From Pseudomonadota bacterium (GTDB taxonomy: Bacteria > Pseudomonadota > Gammaproteobacteria > Steroidobacterales > Woeseiaceae): a stretch of DNA of 10,271 nucleotides. The notes beneath the pieces were generated by a model. The model was not told where the DNA came from and made no database searches. It saw nothing but the letters and a program-made list of their open reading frames with translations. Made by a program: the position numbers and the translations under genes. Shown one piece after another: positions 1 to 6,308 of this stretch (its first letter is position 1; every line of letters starts with the position of its first letter). Location of the stretch: assembly GCA_022567775.1 (NCBI GenBank), contig JADFGH010000048.1:1-10271 (forward strand). Direction: 5' to 3'.

Positions 1-2
1 TG

Positions 3-779
3 CCGGTATGGGGCGACAAGTGCCTGGCGACCGGCGAGCCATTGCGGACGGTAATGCTGAATCGCTCTGAGGTGGCCGCATTCCTTGAATCGCAGGAGAC
101 GATTTTTCTCGGCATGTACCGGGGGCAGCCAGCATTTGCAGTTGGTATCGATGGTGCAATCGATGCACCATTTGCCGAGGCCGGTGAATTTCATGATCTG
201 CGATACCTGGGCAGTGTGCTGCCCGCCGATGAAGCCAACCTGGCAGCCCACGCCCGCGCGCTCGTGTTATGGCACGGTTTGCAGAAACACTGCGGCGTCT
301 GCGGCTCATTGGCACGCATTGAATCGGGCGGTAATACGAGGATCTGCAGCAATGACGAATGCGGCGCCCAGAGTTTTCCGCGCGTGGACCCGGCCATTAT
401 TGTGCTCGTGTCGAATGGCGAGCATTGTCTTCTTGGCCGTCAGCCGGACTGGCCCGAGGGTCGCTACTCAACGATCGCCGGTTTTGTAGAGCCCGGGGAG
501 AGCCTTGAAGACGCAGTTCGCCGCGAGGTGGCGGAGGAAACCAATATTGAGGTCGGCAAAGTTCGTTACCACAGCTCGCAACCATGGCCGTTTCCATCAT
601 CACTGATGCTCGGTTTTACGGCGGAAGCCGTTTCCAGCGAGATCCTGCTGAACGACGGCGAACTTGCAGACGCGCAATGGTTTACCCGCAAAGAATTGCG
701 ATCCGGTTTTCCCAGGCTTCCCTACCGTCTGTCCATCGCCCGCCGCCTGGTCGACAACTGGCTGCTTGGCAGCGCCTGA
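3..779 (+). CDS. nudC: NADH pyrophosphatase NudC (5' end outside window)
   Basis: Zinc-ribbon Nudix hydrolase that splits NAD(H) into NMN(H) and AMP; E. coli NudC also removes NAD caps from RNA. The frame is open to the left edge and the residues before the TTG at 42 (PVWGDKCLATGEP) resemble the N-terminal Nudix-like domain, so the real start lies outside and the gene is partial. Numbering from the TTG at 42: four zinc-ribbon cysteines at 84, 87, 102 and 107; Nudix box at about 147-169 (GFVEPGE, then REVAEE); the NudC-specific signature SQPWPFPSS at 179-187, which separates NudC from other Nudix enzymes. The usual glycine near the end of the Nudix box is Asn here (EETNI); the metal-binding glutamates are kept. 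The NRDE-family gene follows after 15 bases on the same strand, so the two are probably co-transcribed. Identity is very secure; the true start is not visible. Confidence 0.95.
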   Translation, partial: PVWGDKCLATGEPLRTVMLNRSEVAAFLESQETIFLGMYRGQPAFAVGIDGAIDAPFAEAGEFHDLRYLGSVLPADEANLAAHARALVLWHGLQKHCGVCGSLARIESGGNTRICSNDECGAQSFPRVDPAIIVLVSNGEHCLLGRQPDWPEGRYSTIAGFVEPGESLEDAVRREVAEETNIEVGKVRYHSSQPWPFPSSLMLGFTAEAVSSEILLNDGELADAQWFTRKELRSGFPRLPYRLSIARRLVDNWLLGSA

Positions 780-794
780 TACGGAATATCTCGA

Positions 795-1604
795 ATGTGC
801 CTGGTCGTTTTTGCGTGGAAATCTCATCCCGATTACAAGCTGATACTCGCCGCCAACCGCGATGAGTTTCACGGCAGGCCGTCACAGGAAGCGCACTGGT
901 GGCCTGATCTGCCGGATGTCCTGGCCGGGCGAGACCTGCAGGCCGGTGGCACCTGGCTCGCTACGGCCAGGTCGGGACGATTCGCAACCGTGACGAATTA
1001 TCGGGAGCAACAACAAGCCCATGGCGGATTGCGATCGCGCGGTGAGATCGTCACAAGGTTCGTTTCTACTGACATTGAAGCGATGACTTATGTCTCTTCA
1101 ATTGCAGGCGAAAATTATGCGGGCTTCAGTGTGCTTGCGGCGGATCACGAGAATATCTGCTACATGTCGAATCGTGGCGATGAACCGGTATCCCTCGCGC
1201 CGGGAGTTTACGGGCTCAGCAACGCGTCGCTCGACACGCCGTGGACGAAGCTTACGCGCACGAAAGCGGCACTCACGGCACTCATTGAGTCGGATAACGT
1301 GAACACCACAGAATTACTCCGCCTGCTCGGGGACAAAACGCCGGCTGCAAGCTCGGACGTGGCCAGAGGTGACTTGCCATTCAAACTGGCACGGGCACTG
1401 ACCGCGCCGTTCATCGTATCGGACACTTATGGCACCCGTTGCTCGACGATATTGTTGCATTCGAATGATGGACGGATTGATTTTTGTGAGCGCAGCTTCG
1501 ATCCGCATGGCACGCGACGGCGATTCGAATTTCAGTTTCAGCTGCGAATAGAACTGATAGAAACGCCAGCCATTACGAGAATACGGACAAAAGCCAATTC
1601 CTGA
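795..1604 (+). CDS. NRDE (TANGO2) family protein
   Basis: A 269-residue protein of the NRDE/TANGO2 family. It starts MCLVVFAW, with the conserved Cys2, and carries the name-giving NRDE motif at residues 21-24 (LAANRDEF), followed by GGTWLA at about 51-56 and VTNYRE at about 66-71. The family is thought to have an N-terminal-nucleophile hydrolase-like fold. The eukaryotic member TANGO2 has been linked to Golgi organisation, lipid and haem handling, but no reaction is established for bacterial members. Only a weak ribosome-binding sequence precedes the ATG, which fits translation coupled to nudC 15 bases upstream. After the conserved C-terminal RRFEF region there is an extra basic tail of about 25 residues. 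Its last ten codons run over the 3' end of the opposing esterase gene. Family assignment is secure; the function is unknown. Confidence 0.9.
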   Translation: MCLVVFAWKSHPDYKLILAANRDEFHGRPSQEAHWWPDLPDVLAGRDLQAGGTWLATARSGRFATVTNYREQQQAHGGLRSRGEIVTRFVSTDIEAMTYVSSIAGENYAGFSVLAADHENICYMSNRGDEPVSLAPGVYGLSNASLDTPWTKLTRTKAALTALIESDNVNTTELLRLLGDKTPAASSDVARGDLPFKLARALTAPFIVSDTYGTRCSTILLHSNDGRIDFCERSFDPHGTRRRFEFQFQLRIELIETPAITRIRTKANS

Positions 1605-2250
1605 TATCAGCGATTTCCGCGGCGCAGATGGCATGTGCCATCGGATAATCGTGCCATTCGACCTCGTATCCGGCCTTTTCCAGGATCGTATGGGCATGCT
1701 GCCCAAGCGCCATTGGCAGCATGGGATCAGACGAGCCGTGCGCCATGAATATCGGCAGCTCCTGCGACTGCGCGTCCATGTTGTGCAGAACCTCCCTGTC
1801 GAAACTGTCCACTAATGGCAGGTACGTTGACAAAGCCATCAGTCCGGCAAGCCGGTGCGGGTAGCGCAACGCGGTATGTAGCGCGATTGCACCGCCTTGT
1901 GAAAACCCGGCCAGCACAATATTTTCGTAGGGTATTCCGCGCTCGTGTTCGCGCTCGATCAGCATTTCCAGCAGGCGGCTGCTTTCCCTGATTCCCGCCT
2001 CGTCCTGCGGTCCCCCGCGCTCCAGGGTCAGAATGTCATACCAGGCGCGCATTGACATGCCACCATTGATTGTCACTGGCCGCACGGGTGCATGCGGAAA
2101 GACGAATCGCAGGCTGAGCTGACCCGAAAATCCAAGTTCCGGCACGATCGACTCAAAGTCATGCCCGTCTGCGCCAAGCCCATGTAACCAGATGACGCTG
2201 CCTTGCGCGCGAGCTCCAGTGCTGACTTCGACGGTCTCCGGTAACTCCAT
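1573..2250 (-). CDS. Carboxylesterase (phospholipase/carboxylesterase family alpha/beta hydrolase)
   Basis: A cytosolic serine hydrolase of the family that includes Pseudomonas EstB-type carboxylesterases and eukaryotic acyl-protein thioesterases; it cleaves short-chain or acyl esters. Numbered from the upstream ATG at 2265: oxyanion-side motif WLHGLGADGHDF at 26-37, nucleophile Ser122 in GFSQGG, Asp180 in GSSDPMLP, and His211 in YPMAHAI (the family usually has YPMGHS). I place the start at 2250 rather than 2265. The DNA between the two ATGs holds GGAG nine bases before the second ATG, while nothing like a Shine-Dalgarno sequence precedes the first; the result is a 225-residue protein starting MELPETVEV. 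There is no signal peptide. The gene converges with the NRDE gene and overlaps it by 32 bases. The natural substrate cannot be told from the sequence. Confidence 0.9.
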   Translation of the reverse strand: MELPETVEVSTGARAQGSVIWLHGLGADGHDFESIVPELGFSGQLSLRFVFPHAPVRPVTINGGMSMRAWYDILTLERGGPQDEAGIRESSRLLEMLIEREHERGIPYENIVLAGFSQGGAIALHTALRYPHRLAGLMALSTYLPLVDSFDREVLHNMDAQSQELPIFMAHGSSDPMLPMALGQHAHTILEKAGYEVEWHDYPMAHAICAAEIADIRNWLLSVFS

Positions 2251-2259
2251 ACTGCAACA

Positions 2260-2263
2260 CTCC
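2260..2263 (-). promoter_or_regulatory. Shine-Dalgarno GGAG deciding the esterase start
   Basis: On the minus strand GGAG lies nine bases before the ATG at 2250 and inside the first codons of the longer alternative reading from 2265. It favours the shorter start. Confidence 0.5.
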
Positions 2264-2373
2264 ATTGACTGAAGCCGCGCATATTAGCAGTAACCTCCGC
2301 CGCTATCGGGGCAATATCCCGGCTGCCCTGAAATTACCGGCCCTGCGCTGATTCACGGTTTTGGCGCGGTATC

Positions 2374-2383
2374 TGGTATACCA
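2374..2383 (+). promoter_or_regulatory. Possible extended -10 promoter element for lptM-polA
   Basis: TGGTATACCA is a perfect ten-base palindrome. On the plus strand it contains TGn-TATACC, a match to an extended -10 element (TATACC shares four of six bases with TATAAT). No good -35 hexamer is found 16-18 bases upstream, which extended -10 promoters tolerate. Transcription would start near 2389, about 36 bases before the lptM ATG. The 174-base gap between the divergent esterase and lptM genes must hold promoters for both; this is the best candidate for the lptM side, but the evidence is weak. Confidence 0.3.
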
Positions 2384-2424
2384 TTCCGCGTATCGGCGTT
2401 TTGCTGCAACGATGGTCCAGGATT

Positions 2425-2619
2425 ATGAAAACCAAACCGGGATTACTGATTGCGTTCATTTTAAGTCTTGCGTTTGTAGCGGCTTGTGGCCAGAAAGGAA
2501 AGTTATTCCTGCCTGGGAGTCCGAGCGAGATCCAATCGGCAATGCAAGAGCAGCAGCCAGCCGTTGAAGCGTCTGAAGAAGACGACGAAGACGAAGAACA
2601 AACTGACCCCATAAACTGA
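2425..2619 (+). CDS. lptM: LptM-like small lipoprotein (YifL family)
   Basis: A 64-residue outer-membrane-type lipoprotein. The signal sequence (MKTKPGLLIAFILSLAF) ends in the lipobox VAAC, making Cys21 the acylated residue. The mature protein begins CGQKGKLFLP, close to the family signature CGxKGxLYxP of LptM, which in E. coli assists disulfide maturation of the LPS translocon LptD. The rest is a short acidic tail, with residues 49-58 almost all Glu or Asp; it is encoded by repeated GAA/GAC codons at about 2575-2598 and is low in complexity. I chose the ATG at 2425; an in-frame TTG at 2401 would add eight residues. AGGA lies only two bases before this ATG, so spacing does not settle the start. 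In many gammaproteobacteria this gene stands before lysA; here it stands 28 bases before polA, probably in one operon. Confidence 0.8.
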   Translation: MKTKPGLLIAFILSLAFVAACGQKGKLFLPGSPSEIQSAMQEQQPAVEASEEDDEDEEQTDPIN

Positions 2620-2628
2620 ATTCCAGGC

Positions 2629-2642
2629 GCGGGCTGACCCGC
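2629..2642 (+). promoter_or_regulatory. Small GC hairpin directly before the polA start
   Basis: GCGGG and CCCGC can pair as a five-base stem with the loop CTGA, ending five bases before the ATG at 2648 and eleven before the ATG at 2654. It occupies the place where a ribosome-binding sequence would be expected, and none is visible. It could affect polA translation or coupling to lptM, but a five-base stem also arises by chance at this GC content. Confidence 0.3.
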
Positions 2643-2647
2643 AAACG

Positions 2648-5350
2648 ATGCTGATGAGCGACAGCAAACTCGTCCTTGTGGACGGATCATCCTATCTTTA
2701 CCGCGCGTACCACGCGCTACCCAAACTTACGAGCTCCCGTGGCGAGCCGACCGGCGCGATACATGGCGTGCTCAGCATGCTATTGAAGCTCGCGAAGGAG
2801 CAGGACACCGAGCACTTCGTGGTGGTATTCGACGCTCCCGGAAAAACGTTTCGGGATGAAATTTTCGACGCATACAAGGCGAACCGGCCGCCAATGCCCG
2901 ATGACCTTCGCTTGCAGATAGATCCGCTGCTCGAAGCCGTGCCCGCCATGGGTTTGCCGATGCTGCGAATCGAAGGCGTCGAGGCCGACGATGTCATTGG
3001 CACCCTGTGCCGGCAGGCCGCAGCAGACGGTATGCAGGTCCTGGTATCAACCAGCGACAAAGACATGGCGCAACTCGTCGATGACAACATCACCCTGGTC
3101 AACACCATGAGCGGTACGGTGCTGGACCGCGATGGCGTCAAGAAGAAGTTCGATGTTTTTCCGGAACAGATCATTGACTACCTGGCACTGGTTGGCGACA
3201 GTTCCGACAATATACCCGGCGTACCGCGCGTCGGCGCGAAAACTGCCGCCAAGTGGCTGAATCAGTATGGCAGTGCCGCATCGATCATCGAGAATGCAGA
3301 AGAGATAACAGGCAAGGTTGGCGAGAGCCTTCGTGAAAATCTCGACCAGCTGGAATTATCACAGGACCTGGCCACGATCAGGCAAAACGTCGAATTGCCG
3401 TTGGGGCCGAAAGAGCTCAAGCGTACCGCGGGAGATACCGAAAAACTTAGGGCGCTGTACAGCCGGCTGGAGCTCAGAACTTTACTGGCTCAACTGGGCA
3501 ACGACGGTGCCGACGCGCGGAACCAACCGAAGACCCGGAGCAAGGGCCAGTACGAGACAGTTCTCAAGCAGTCGAGGTTCGATGCCTGGCTGAAAAAAAT
3601 TGATAAGGCTGCGTTGACGGCAATTGACACCGAAACGACCAGCATCGACTACATGCAGGCGGAACTCGTCGGCATTTCACTCTCGGTGAAGACGGGCGAG
3701 GCTGCTTATATTCCGGTGGCGCACGACTACCCGGGCGCACCGGAACAACTCAGTCGCGAATCGGTGTTGTCATCGCTCAAAGCATTTCTCGAAGATCCGC
3801 AAAAGAAGAAGGTCGGCCATCACCTCAAGTACGACGCGCATATCTTTGCGCGTTACGACATCGCGCTACAAGGAATGCAATTTGATTCAATGCTCGAGTC
3901 GTATGTGTTGAACAGTGTGGCCACACGGCACGATATGGATTCGACCGCACGCTATTATCTCGACATCGACACCATTCATTTTGAGGATGTTGCGGGCAAG
4001 GGAGCAAAACAACTTACGTTCAACCAGATCGACCTGGAACTGGCTGCACCTTATGCAGCCGAGGATGCGGACATTACTCTCAAGCTTCACCAACATCTGT
4101 GGGGCGAGCTGCAGAAGACCGCCACGCTAAAGAATGTGTATGTGGAAATCGAACAACCGCTGGTGCCGATTTTGCTCGGGATGGAAGAAGCGGGCGTGCT
4201 TATCGATTGCGATATGCTCAAGAAGCAAAGCGGCGAGCTCGCAGAGAAAATGGCTGGCCTGGAAGCCAGTGCGCACGAGCTGGCCGGCGCTCCGTTCAAC
4301 CTGGGATCCCCGAAGCAGCTTCAGGAAATACTGTTCGTTCAGCTCGGCCTGCCGGTGATCCGGAAGACGCCCAAAGGACAACCATCGACCGCTGAGGATG
4401 TTTTGCAGGAACTGGCGAGCGATTACGATCTGCCGCGCGTCATCCTGGAGTATCGAGGCGTCAGCAAGCTGAAGAGCACGTATACGGACAAATTGCCCGA
4501 ACAAATTGCCGCGGATACCGGACGCGTGCATACCTCTTATCACCAGGCGGTTGCCGCTACCGGACGCCTGTCGTCAACGGATCCGAATTTGCAGAACATT
4601 CCGATCCGGACGCCCGAAGGACGCCGTATTCGCCAGGCATTTGTTGCTCCGGACGGGGCCGTCTTGTTGGCGGCCGATTATTCGCAGATCGAGCTGCGCA
4701 TCATGGCGCATCTCTCAGGTGACGCCGGATTGCTGGACGCTTTTGCCGATGATCAGGACATACACAAGGCAACCGCCGCAGAAGTATTTGCACTGGACCC
4801 CGATGACGTAACCACAGATCAGCGGCGATCGGCAAAAGCCATCAACTTTGGACTCATGTACGGTATGTCGGCATTCGGTCTCGGCAAGCAACTCGGCATC
4901 AGTCGCCACGAAGCACAGGAGTATGTGGATCTGTACTTCGACCGATATCCCGGCGTAAAGAAATTCATGGACGACACACGCGAGCAGGCGCGGCAGGCCG
5001 GATTCGTCGAAACGATGTTCGGACGCCGTCTTTATCTCCCTGATATCAACGACCGCAACGCGCCACGGCGGCAGTACGCCGAACGCAGTGCGATCAACGC
5101 GCCGATGCAGGGTACTGCCGCCGACATCATCAAGCGCGCGATGATTGCCGTGCAGCACTGGCTCGATACCAGCAAGGCGCCTGCCCGCATGATCATGCAG
5201 GTGCATGATGAACTGGTATTCGAAGTCGCGGAAAAATCAGTCGATGAGGTCCAGGCCGAAATCGTTGCCCTGATGAGCGCGGCGGCCGACCTCTCGGTCC
5301 CGCTCAAGGTCGATGCAGGTATCGGCAGCAATTGGGATGAAGCACACTAG
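2648..5350 (+). CDS. polA: DNA polymerase I
   Basis: A 900-residue polymerase for Okazaki-fragment processing and repair synthesis (E. coli: 928). All three domains look active. The 5' nuclease, about 1-290, has VDGSSYLYRAYHA at 11-23, EADD at 112-115, STSDKDMAQL at 134-143 and GDSSDNIPGV at 183-192. The 3'-5' proofreading exonuclease, about 320-495, keeps Asp327 and Glu329 (DTET), Asp396 (LKYDAH), and Tyr469 and Asp473 (YAAEDAD). In the polymerase, motif A has Asp677 (ADYSQIELR), motif B has Lys730, Phe734 and Tyr738, and motif C has His853 and Asp854 (QVHDELVFEV). These catalytic residues sit exactly 28 positions before their E. coli counterparts, so the domains are collinear and most of the length difference falls in the linker near 290-315. 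The start may be 2648 or the ATG at 2654. No Shine-Dalgarno sequence is visible, and a small GC hairpin lies just upstream. Identity is certain. Confidence 0.98.
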   Translation: MLMSDSKLVLVDGSSYLYRAYHALPKLTSSRGEPTGAIHGVLSMLLKLAKEQDTEHFVVVFDAPGKTFRDEIFDAYKANRPPMPDDLRLQIDPLLEAVPAMGLPMLRIEGVEADDVIGTLCRQAAADGMQVLVSTSDKDMAQLVDDNITLVNTMSGTVLDRDGVKKKFDVFPEQIIDYLALVGDSSDNIPGVPRVGAKTAAKWLNQYGSAASIIENAEEITGKVGESLRENLDQLELSQDLATIRQNVELPLGPKELKRTAGDTEKLRALYSRLELRTLLAQLGNDGADARNQPKTRSKGQYETVLKQSRFDAWLKKIDKAALTAIDTETTSIDYMQAELVGISLSVKTGEAAYIPVAHDYPGAPEQLSRESVLSSLKAFLEDPQKKKVGHHLKYDAHIFARYDIALQGMQFDSMLESYVLNSVATRHDMDSTARYYLDIDTIHFEDVAGKGAKQLTFNQIDLELAAPYAAEDADITLKLHQHLWGELQKTATLKNVYVEIEQPLVPILLGMEEAGVLIDCDMLKKQSGELAEKMAGLEASAHELAGAPFNLGSPKQLQEILFVQLGLPVIRKTPKGQPSTAEDVLQELASDYDLPRVILEYRGVSKLKSTYTDKLPEQIAADTGRVHTSYHQAVAATGRLSSTDPNLQNIPIRTPEGRRIRQAFVAPDGAVLLAADYSQIELRIMAHLSGDAGLLDAFADDQDIHKATAAEVFALDPDDVTTDQRRSAKAINFGLMYGMSAFGLGKQLGISRHEAQEYVDLYFDRYPGVKKFMDDTREQARQAGFVETMFGRRLYLPDINDRNAPRRQYAERSAINAPMQGTAADIIKRAMIAVQHWLDTSKAPARMIMQVHDELVFEVAEKSVDEVQAEIVALMSAAADLSVPLKVDAGIGSNWDEAH

Positions 5351-5383
5351 CAGCTGCTGGACAAAGCCGAAGACCGGCAAGAA

Positions 5384-5412
5384 TTGAGCCGAAATACTTC
5401 TTTGTTTTCAAT
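5384..5412 (+). promoter_or_regulatory. Candidate sigma-70 promoter of the small RNA
   Basis: TTGAGC (four of six to TTGACA) at 5384-5389 and TTCAAT (four of six to TATAAT) at 5407-5412 are 17 bases apart. The predicted start is near 5419-5421, a few bases before the first strong stem of the candidate RNA. Both boxes are weak matches; the value lies in spacing and position. Confidence 0.35.
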
Positions 5413-5419
5413 AAGTTCT

Positions 5420-5572
5420 CTGCGTAGTGAACTCCGGACCTGAAAACTGTTCCAAACTTCCGAGTGCGTTAGTCACTTGCCTGCTTACCTCCCTAGGCGG
5501 GCTTGCAACACGGTTACCCCAAACCTGTTGCGTACCTGACCCCGGATGTTCGTTGAACATGCGGGGTTTTTT
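5420..5572 (+). ncRNA. Candidate structured small RNA in the polA-engB gap (spf/ersA position)
   Basis: About 153 bases with no protein frame and dense pairing potential, bracketed by a promoter-like pair and an intrinsic terminator. Stem 1: AGTGA at 5426-5430 plus ACTC(C)GGA at 5431-5438 pair with TCCGAGT at 5459-5465 and TCACT at 5473-5477, leaving a one-sided bulge at 5466-5472. Stem 2: GCCTGC at 5479-5484 pairs with GCGGGC at 5497-5502 (one G-T pair); its 12-base loop contains ACCTCCCT. Stem 3: GCAACA and GGTT at 5505-5515 (C5511 bulged) pair with AACCTGTTGC at 5522-5531; the loop is ACCCCA. The terminator hairpin follows. The same gap after polA holds Spot 42 in enterobacteria and ErsA in Pseudomonas. 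I see no sequence likeness to Spot 42, so any relation is positional. It could instead be the structured 3' end of the polA transcript. Structures were read by eye, not computed. Confidence 0.5.
5540..5572 (+). terminator. Rho-independent terminator (polA and/or candidate small RNA)
   Basis: CCCCG at 5540-5544 pairs with CGGGG at 5562-5566, and ATGTTC at 5546-5551 pairs with GAACAT at 5555-5560 around a three-base loop, with one G/G mismatch between the two helices. Six Ts follow directly at 5567-5572. This is a strong intrinsic terminator for plus-strand transcripts, 190 bases after the polA stop. That distance is long for a simple polA terminator and fits a separate short RNA. Confidence 0.85.
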
Positions 5573-5574
5573 AT

Positions 5575-5587
5575 GGGGTCTGACCCC
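5575..5587. repeat. GGGGTC-T-GACCCC palindrome
   Basis: Six-base perfect inverted arms around a single T, directly after the terminator T-run. The ten bases CTGACCCCGG at 5580-5589 also occur at 5536-5545 at the left foot of the terminator. TTATGGGGTC at 5571-5580 recurs in inverse orientation as GACCCCATAA at 2605-2614, the 3' end of lptM. It may be a mobile or dispersed palindrome; function unknown. Confidence 0.5.
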
Positions 5588-5597
5588 GGTTAATTAA

Positions 5598-5622
5598 GTC
5601 GCTCGCTGGGGCGAGCTCCTAC
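5598..5622 (+). repeat. REP-like palindromic element 1a
   Basis: A 25-base element: hairpin GCTCGC / GCGAGC with loop TGGG (5601-5616), then the fixed flank TCCTAC at 5617-5622. It matches the reverse complement of element 1b (5668-5692) at 22 of 25 positions. Two of the three differences are one swapped base pair of the stem (T-A for C-G). The pair forms a BIME-like inverted unit of the kind mobilised by RAYT transposases; no such transposase is in this window. Confidence 0.75.
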
Positions 5623-5663
5623 GAGGTGTTGCTACAATTCTCAGGCGTCGGAATAAACAAAAT

Positions 5664-6281
5664 TCATGTAGGAGCCCGCCCCAGCGGGCGATCTTTTTCT
5701 GTCCCCAGGAATTTTTCCAGCACCTCGCGAGCTTCTTCCACGCCCTGCTTCCTGAGCGCCGAGAATAGTTGCACGCTGGCAGAATCGCCGAGTTCCTTTT
5801 TTACTTCCAGTAACGCCGTTGCCGCCTTTCCCCGCTTGAGTTTGTCTGCTTTGGTTAACAGGATGTGGATTGGCACGCCGACGGAAGCAGCGAAAGAAAG
5901 CATCTGGCGATCGAATTCGCCAAGCTGACGGCGTACGTCCACAACCAGTATCAGCCCGGAAAGGCTTTCACGTTGTTCGAAATAGGCCCGTAATAATCTG
6001 CCCCAGTGTTGCCGCACCGACTCTGCCACCCTGGCAAAGCCATAACCGGGCAGATCGACCAGGCGCTGCCCATCCCGCAGCTCGAAGAAATTGACAAGCT
6101 GGGTTCGTCCGGGTGTCTTGCTGGTCCTCGCGAACTGGCGCCGGTTGACGATGACGTTAATAGCGCTGGATTTGCCGGCATTGGACTTGCCGGCCACGGC
6201 CACTTCCGTACCGCTGTCAGGCAGGAATTGATCCGCTGCGTTGGCACTCAGAATAAATTTTGCGTCAGGGAACTGCGACAT
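5664..6281 (-). CDS. engB: Ribosome biogenesis GTP-binding protein EngB (YihA/YsxC)
   Basis: A 205-residue essential-type GTPase that helps assemble the large ribosomal subunit (E. coli YihA: 210). Motifs in order: G1 GKSNAGKSS at 31-39, G2 region KTPGRTQ at 56-61, G3 DLPGYG at 76-81, G4 TKAD at 143-146, and G5 SAL at 174-176. I start at the ATG at 6281 (MSQFPDAKFILSA), which matches the usual EngB N-terminus. The frame is open to 6410, but those 43 extra residues look unlike EngB; no clear Shine-Dalgarno sequence marks either start. The last nine residues, DRPLGRAPT, are encoded by a REP-like repeat (5668-5692) and the stop lies just beyond it, so the original C-terminus was probably replaced or extended. 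The gene converges on polA across the small-RNA gap, the arrangement known in E. coli and Pseudomonas. Confidence 0.95.
   Translation of the reverse strand: MSQFPDAKFILSANAADQFLPDSGTEVAVAGKSNAGKSSAINVIVNRRQFARTSKTPGRTQLVNFFELRDGQRLVDLPGYGFARVAESVRQHWGRLLRAYFEQRESLSGLILVVDVRRQLGEFDRQMLSFAASVGVPIHILLTKADKLKRGKAATALLEVKKELGDSASVQLFSALRKQGVEEAREVLEKFLGTEKDRPLGRAPT
5668..5692 (-). repeat. REP-like palindromic element 1b (inside the engB 3' end)
   Basis: Flank GTAGGA (inverse of TCCTAC) at 5668-5673, then hairpin GCCCGC / GCGGGC with loop CCCA (5674-5689). It faces element 1a across 45 bases. It encodes the last nine residues of EngB on the minus strand. Confidence 0.75.
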
Positions 6282-6302
6282 GGGATCGGGCCCCGATGTG
6301 TG

Positions 6303-6308
6303 TATAAT
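6303..6308 (+). promoter_or_regulatory. Possible -10 box for cytochrome c4 in the divergent engB gap
   Basis: An exact TATAAT on the plus strand, 175 bases before the cytochrome gene, in the 201-base gap between divergent engB and cytochrome c4. No -35 hexamer is found at 16-18 bases. A second plus-strand box, TATACT, lies at 6336-6341, also without a -35. The rest of the gap shows no clear feature. Confidence 0.25.

Noticed and set aside
4127..5206. Long minus-strand frames opposite polA
   Set aside because: They are antisense to the most conserved polymerase motifs and show no domain, signal or ribosome-binding site.
5400..5575. Spot 42, 6S RNA or SRP RNA in the polA-engB gap
   Set aside because: The location fits Spot 42, but the bases do not resemble it. 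The fold is a string of separate stem-loops, not the long bulged rod of 6S, and the conserved SRP RNA loop is absent.
5598..5692. Facing inverted repeats as the ends of an insertion sequence or a short CRISPR
   Set aside because: The 45 bases between hold no transposase, there are only two copies in inverted orientation, and each copy is itself a hairpin. This is REP/BIME structure.
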